Source: Acanthochlamys bracteata
Taxonomy: Eukaryota; Streptophyta; Magnoliopsida; Pandanales; Velloziaceae
Assembly: GCA_019914995.1 (NCBI GenBank)
Contig: CM034132.1
Coordinates: 7,549,524 to 7,613,523, forward strand
DNA length: 64,000 nt
Reading direction: 5' to 3'
In this document: positions 58,951-64,000 of the stretch, one piece after another
Numbering within the stretch: the first letter of the stretch is position 1
How the letters are laid out: every line of letters starts with the position of its first letter
Notes under the pieces: generated by a model
What the model was told of the DNA's origin: nothing
The model's input: the letters and a program-made list of their open reading frames with translations, nothing else
The model's database searches: none
Position numbers and translations under genes: made by a program

Positions 58951-59039
58951 TATGTTTTCCTGTGAATGACTGGATCTATACTTGAAAGGTTTGTTAATTT
59001 GTTCATGAATTTCTGCTCGATCAAGCAGACTTTCAGAGA

Positions 59040-60424
59040 CTTATCCTTCCTCTGTTATTTCAGCTGGCTGTTCGTCAACTATTTGGTTCTCTGTAATTTG
59101 TTGTATTCCTATCGATGGGAATAATTCTTCTTCTTCTGACCCTGCATCTAATTCTGGATTCCTTCTTGGCCCATTGTTAGACTCATTAAATAATACATAT
59201 ATAGATTTTTCAACAATCATAGTTCTTTTATTAAAAATTCTATATGCTTTTGACGTTGAGCAATAACCAAGAAAAATACCTTCATCGCTCTACGCATCAA
59301 ACTTTCTAAGGTTATCTTTTCTATTGTTTAGTATAAAATATTTGCATCTGAAGGTTCTTAAATAAGCAATATTTGGAGTTTTTCCCTTTAGAAGCTCATA
59401 TGGAGTCTTTTTAAGGATGGGTCGGATGAGTGCACGATTGATTACGTGGCATGCAGTGTTAACAGTTCAGTCCAAAAATATTTTGGCAAGTTTTGTTCTA
59501 TTAACATGGTTCGGGCCATTTCTACTAGCACTTTATTTTTCCTTTCCACTACACCATTCTGCTGGGGGATTCTAGGAGCAGAGAAGTTATGCGTTAAACC
59601 ATTAGTGTCACAAAATTTATCAAAAACAGAAAATTTGAAATTTCTTGCCATGATCACTTCTTATAGCACAGATATTGAGATCGAGTTCTTTTTTAATCTT
59701 TTTGAAGAAACATATAAATGTTTTTAGAGAATCATTCTTATATGCAAGAAAATAGACCCAACAAAAACGAGATTAATCATCTACAATTACTAAGCAGTAG
59801 TACTTACCTCCAAGGCTTGCTGTCCTTGATGGCCCAAACAAATTCATGTGCAGTAGTTATAATGGCTTGCTAGTTGTCATCACTTGTTTGAGCTTGAATT
59901 ATGACTTCACTTGTTTTCCTTTAGCACACAGGCATCACATAGTTCATCCAGACGATAGTTTGCATCAGGCAAACCTTTTAATAATTTTAACTTAGATAGT
60001 TTTGATAGAATTTTGATGTTGCAGTGTTCTAATCGTCTGTGCCAGAGCCAGCTGCTTTCCTGCTAGCTTGCAACTAAACACATTTTATGGTTAGAAAAAT
60101 CATCAATATAGAGCACATAAGGTTGCCTTCCCTTTTCCCATTTAGTATTTCTTCTCAAGATGATAAGTTAACGATTGAACAGCAGTGATTGTCAAAGTTA
60201 ACTTTAAAGCCATTATCACATAGTTGACTTATTAAGTTATGTTTTAATGTTTTAACATGAAGAACATTTTCTATGCAGAGGGATGAGGGATTACCTATCT
60301 TTCCCACACCTATTACTTTGCACTTACTGTTGTCATCCAGAATTACATTTCCGCCAAATTGTTTTTGCAAACTACTGAAGCATCTTTCGTTTCCAGTCAT
60401 GTGTCTTGAGCACCCGCTGTCCAA
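59040..60424 (-). pseudogene. Copia protease and integrase region
   Basis: The protease motif DSGCSRHMTG opens the frame at about 60421. Integrase fragments follow with multiple breaks, including FCDTNGLTHNFSAPRIPQQN and GVVERKN (59442-59657), the usual end of the catalytic core. Long stretches between (59660-60150) are only recognisable in changing frames. Confidence 0.75.
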
Positions 60425-60495
60425 ATACCATTTGTTATATTTCAGTCGGGTTGGCTCTTCTTCTTCTTACAAAAAAAGTTTCAGTGCTTAGGTAC

Positions 60496-61062
60496 CTAAA
60501 TTTCTTTGGGTCCTAGAGAGTTAGTGTTATTAAGTGTTCCTTTTGGAACCCATATCATTTTTATTTTATTGGTGCTTTTTTTATACCAGCAAGAATTAAT
60601 ACTATGATATTTTCTACCACAATGAAAATATTTAATAAAAGGTGTTGAGGAATATGACTCATTTGCTGTGTATGCTCTGGATACCAGATTTTTCTTGTTC
60701 TGCACCCTTGCTGCCTGCATACATGTGTAGTTAGTAGAGGAGTGATCTTCATACCTTGTGATTTGTTTACCAGTTGCTTTTGATGTTGGTACAAATCTTA
60801 TTCATTCTTTTTTGTATGTGTTGCGTTGAGCTCCCAATATTGCATCAAGTCTATCTTTTTCCTTTACAAATTTTACCAGTGAAGCCTCTAGATCGAGATT
60901 CTTACTTTGCAGACTTTTGTTTTCTTGAAGCAGTCTTTGATTTTCTTCCTTCAGCTTACTTTCTTTCATGTACATAGTAATGTAATCATTCATGAATGGT
61001 TTGATATCTGAAATGGTAGAATATGATAGTCTGTCTACTTCTCGACTTAGTGCTTCATTCAA
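60496..61062 (-). pseudogene. Copia gag C-terminal part with coiled coil and degenerate zinc knuckle
   Basis: A coiled-coil-like segment (KLKEENQRLLQENKSLQSKN) is followed by a knuckle-like motif (FHCGRKYHSINSCW) and IWVPKGT, which in Copia elements sits shortly before the protease. Frames change between segments. Confidence 0.65.
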
Positions 61063-61113
61063 TTATTCAGATTCAGCAATTTTTTTTATCATGTTTACAC
61101 TTGAGCTATCTGT

Positions 61114-62494
61114 TCAACTTGTCAGTTCACCAGTCTTACATTCGGTTAGCTTGATATGTAACTTTTCATTAATTTGCATCAGACGTTTATTTTCAATGTG
61201 TAGTGCACATAGTTTAGAGTTCATATCGTCATAATCTGCATGCAGTATGTCTTTTATTGCATCTGTCTTGTATTCTGAGGCATTTTTTAATATAAGTATT
61301 TCTTTCTTTAGGTATTCACTTTCATCCTTAAACTTATGCATGCATACTTTCATAATTTTGCAATCAGTTTTAGCATGTAGGTATTTTGTATACAGTTCAT
61401 CAAACACATCTTGTAGTTCTTCATTAGAGTCATCATTGTTAGTAGAGCTTACCTCATTAGTGTTTTCATTATCTGCCATCAGACATAAGTTGACTTCTTC
61501 ATTTTTCTCTGTCTCAGTCTGACTATCTTCTGATGAGCTTTCATCCTCATCGCTCCAGACTGCCATAGCTCGTTTTTTTCTTACGTCTTTGTTTTTAATC
61601 TCTTCAGCAATGGACATTCGTTTCTGAAATGTCCTGGTTTGTTGCAATTGTAACAGTTTGCGTCTTATCTATCTTCTCTTTTATTGTTTCTTCCAAAACC
61701 CCTTTTTTTTTTGAACTTGTTTCTTCTAAGAAAATTTTTAAATTTTCGGATTAGGAGTGCAATATCTTCATCAGATGAGTAATCACTTACCTGCTGGTTA
61801 TTTATTTTTAATGCAATTCCTTTAGGACGTTCATCAGTTTTCTTTAAGGATAGTTCTTTGGCCATCAGTTTACCAATTAGTTCATCCAGAGACATTTGAG
61901 AAAAAGTTGAATTTTTCTTTATGGCATTTACTTTTGATCCAAAGGTTGGCGCACGGCTCTTACTATTTTCCATTTCAGTTCTTCGGGTTTAAAGACCTTT
62001 CCTAAATTCTTCGGAGGATTTATGATATTAGTAAATCTAGTAAACAATTGAGTAATAGACTCACCTCGGCTCATTTTGAAGTTTTCATACTCATGCATGA
62101 GTAGGTTTACTCTGGTTTGCTTTACTTGTGTGGTTCCTTCATATATTATCTCTAGTTGATCCCATATTTCTTTTGCAGTGATACAAGCACTGATTCTGTT
62201 GAACTCATTTGGATCCAGGGCGTAGTAAAGAAGAATCATGGCTCTGTCATTCATTGATATAAGCTTGTTATCTTCATCGGTGTATTCACGTTCTGTCTTT
62301 GGAATTCGTATTCTATCTGGACCGGTCTTAGTTGGCACGATTGGTCCATCGCGTATGATTTTTTCGAGTGTGAAATTTTGTGCTCGAATGAAGATTGTCA
62401 TCTTTATTTTCCAGTAGCCATAGTTGGTTCCATAAAAAAGTGGTGGTTTGTTGGAGGATCTTCCTTCAAAAGCTATAGGAACAAGATTAGTCAT
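61114..62494 (-). pseudogene. Copia gag (DUF4219/UBN2-type) with CCHC knuckle
   Basis: The start at 62494 gives MTNLVPIAFEG and LFYGTNYGYWKIKM (gag N-terminus), then AKEIWDQLEIIYEGT of the UBN2 domain. After a frameshift near 61930 a basic region follows, then a CCHC knuckle CYNCNKPGHFRNEC (around 61625-61665, reading across a stop/frame change), then an acidic stretch (AVWSDEDESSSED). Broken by frameshifts but in the correct order. Confidence 0.8.
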
Positions 62495-62542
62495 AAGAAT
62501 TTTTTATCTCAACGTTGTTAGACCTTTGATTTTTGGAGGCCT

Positions 62543-62554
62543 GCTCTGATACCA
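62543..62554 (-). other. Primer binding site
   Basis: TGGTATCAGAGC on the minus strand, the usual plant Copia primer site complementary to initiator methionine tRNA, two bases inside the 5' LTR. Confidence 0.9.
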
Positions 62555-62556
62555 AT

Positions 62557-63938
62557 TGTTAAATCTCAGCCGGCTGAAATCAGTTATGTAACCTGCAAAC
62601 AGTGAATGTTAGAGTGTTTGATGACTTAGGTAAAGAAAATAGTACTCGGAGTATTTAACGTGGTTCGGCAAAACCTCTTTGCTTACATCCACGGATGCTC
62701 TATCATAAGAGTCAAAGCTTCACTAAATCTTTAATAAGCTACATATACACCAAGAGCAAAATGCTTCACCAAGCACTCTTACTCTTACAGAATTTCTTCA
62801 CCAAGACAACCCTTCACAGCCTACTGGACACTACTGTCCCTCTGGCTGATATGCTAGCTCTATTACAAGGTTTAACAACTTCCACCAAGCTCCAACCGAG
62901 CTTCTTTACCTGATGCCTTGAGCACCCTGTCACATAACAGTATGAGGTTATAAGAAGGAATAAATGTTAGGCACAGGATCTATCTCATGATGAATGAATG
63001 TTTTCAGGAGTTTCCTTATTGAGATGATCAGATAGTTGCTGAAAAAGATATCTTTAGTGTGATCAGCAGCAAGGTTTCATTTGATTGAGTGATAACGTTG
63101 TCGAGCTGTTGAGTTTTTGTATGTCTTCGTTCGTTGATTACATTCTTCTATTTTGCTCTGCCTCCCTTTTTATAGAATTCTATCTCTATGCAGGACGATT
63201 CTTCCCGTTGATGAAGATTGCCGTTGGCGCTCTTTTTGCGCTTGTAGACTTTTAAGACAGAGAGGAGCAGTTTGTTTAACGGTTAATCAACCGCTTCCAC
63301 GATCACTTTCGGCTATTTTGCTGCAATATTTTCATGGGCATTAAATGCAATGTGAAGAGATTTGAATTTACCCGCCAGTGATTTTGGACTTGATTCAGCT
63401 AAGTTGTTGTTTGAAATATAAGAACTGAGTTGGCTTGTCCAAAGTAAATGCATCTCAGATTGTCTGCTTTGGATTTGTTTGACTTTGGCAGTCTTGACTT
63501 GATTAGTCAAACTTAGTTGTATGATTTCCTTTCTTTCCTTGATCATTGAGCTTTCCCTTTTTGTGAAGAGAATGAATTTTTGCTCGTTGTGGATCTTGTA
63601 TCATCTGATTTGTTTCAGTGAGTTGTAAGTTCAGAAGATCTTGAAATGAAAAGTTTGAACAGGAGTTTTGTTGTTGAATCCAATACTCTGTTTTGTGCAT
63701 TACAGAAAAGTCTTCGTATGCTTCAGTAGTTTAGTGGCTGGATGTAGTGTGACTATAGGATCTTCTGTTCTGTATGCTGCTTGATTAACGGTAGCAGAGT
63801 AGCTGGCTGTTTAATGACTGTTATAAAATAAGATTGATTTGTCTAATCCTGCAAAACTTGATTTCAAGTTATTGGTTCAATATAAATCATAATTTTTAAT
63901 TCATTGTTATTATCAAAATTAACTTGAAAGTTCCAACA
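62557..63938 (-). repeat. 5' LTR of the Sirevirus-like element
   Basis: 1382 bp with TG...CA ends, pairing with 53708-55085. As the 5' LTR of a minus-strand element it holds the promoter; I did not identify a TATA box with confidence. Confidence 0.9.
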
Positions 63939-64000
63939 TATTCTATCAGATTTTCTACAGATTTTTAAAACGTCTTCGGATTGTTTTTAAAAGATATTCG
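63939..64000 (+). repeat. Outer Copia LTR, right part (runs off window)
   Basis: Begins with the TATTC duplication and continues the LTR interrupted at 53707. Too short to confirm independently. Confidence 0.5.

Larger units (their letters stand above)
53708..63938 (-). mobile_element. Full-length Sirevirus-like Ty1/Copia retrotransposon (decayed)
   Basis: 10.2 kb, read on the minus strand: 5' LTR 62557-63938, primer site 62543-62554, gag 61114-62494, protease, integrase, reverse transcriptase and RNase H 57342-60424, an extra ORF region 55500-57051, several polypurine tracts, 3' LTR 53708-55085. TATTC target duplications lie at both ends. The order protease-integrase-RT-RNase H marks Copia; the extra ORF downstream of RNase H and the repeated polypurine tracts point to the Sirevirus (SIRE/Maximus) lineage. 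Over the first ~185 bases the two LTRs differ at roughly 13 positions by eye, so the insertion is old. All coding regions contain stops or frameshifts. Confidence 0.9.

Overview
The window is nuclear DNA of a flowering plant, most likely a eudicot. The genes have short introns with GT/AG ends, the families are plant ones (PL1 pectate lyases, a nepenthesin-type aspartyl protease, FAR1-type transposases, Copia retrotransposons), and the intergenic DNA is very AT-rich. I cannot name the species. Only three genes look intact, all on the minus strand: a tandem pair of four-exon pectate lyase genes (20917-22435 and 23401-25228) and a single-exon secreted aspartyl protease (44793-46382). Everything else recognisable is mobile DNA or broken genes.

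Layout. 1-1250 looks like the 3' part of a Copia-type LTR. 2622-20243 is a chain of mobile units joined by (TA)n tracts: a foldback MITE, a 6.6 kb FAR1/MULE element (MULE1), a 9.2 kb FAR1/MULE element (MULE2), a palindromic array and two more MITEs of the first family. Both MULEs have kilobase terminal inverted repeats (TIRs) built like gene leaders (GC-rich ends, pyrimidine tracts, intron-like splice sites, then GAATG-rich and T-rich tandem arrays). Each carries a decayed FAR1-like transposase gene on the minus strand. 20917-25228 holds the pectate lyases. 26608-28000 looks like a CACTA-type end followed by four copies of a ~179 bp tandem repeat. 29340-32270 holds decayed exons of a gene I do not recognise. 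33560-43340 is a decayed YJU2B/CCDC130-like (CWC16, DUF572) splicing-factor gene whose intron after exon B is filled by a rearranged Copia structure with inverted LTRs (34940-39092). 44793-46382 is the aspartyl protease. 46400-53378 is AT-rich DNA with several MITEs. 53708-63938 is a complete but decayed Sirevirus-like Copia element on the minus strand (1.38 kb LTRs, TATTC target duplication, PBS, gag, pol, an extra ORF after RNase H, several polypurine tracts). It is nested in a second LTR that starts at 53379 and runs off the window.

How it fits together. The intact genes are cell-wall and secreted enzymes with no shared pathway visible. The most unusual structure is the (TA)n-linked chain and the two giant-TIR MULEs. 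Their ends carry different sequences but the same design, including a GATC-centred dyad 50-55 bp from each tip, and their transposases share an unusual C-terminal zinc-knuckle plus acidic-tail exon. All homology calls here come from reading motifs by eye; no database search or alignment was run.
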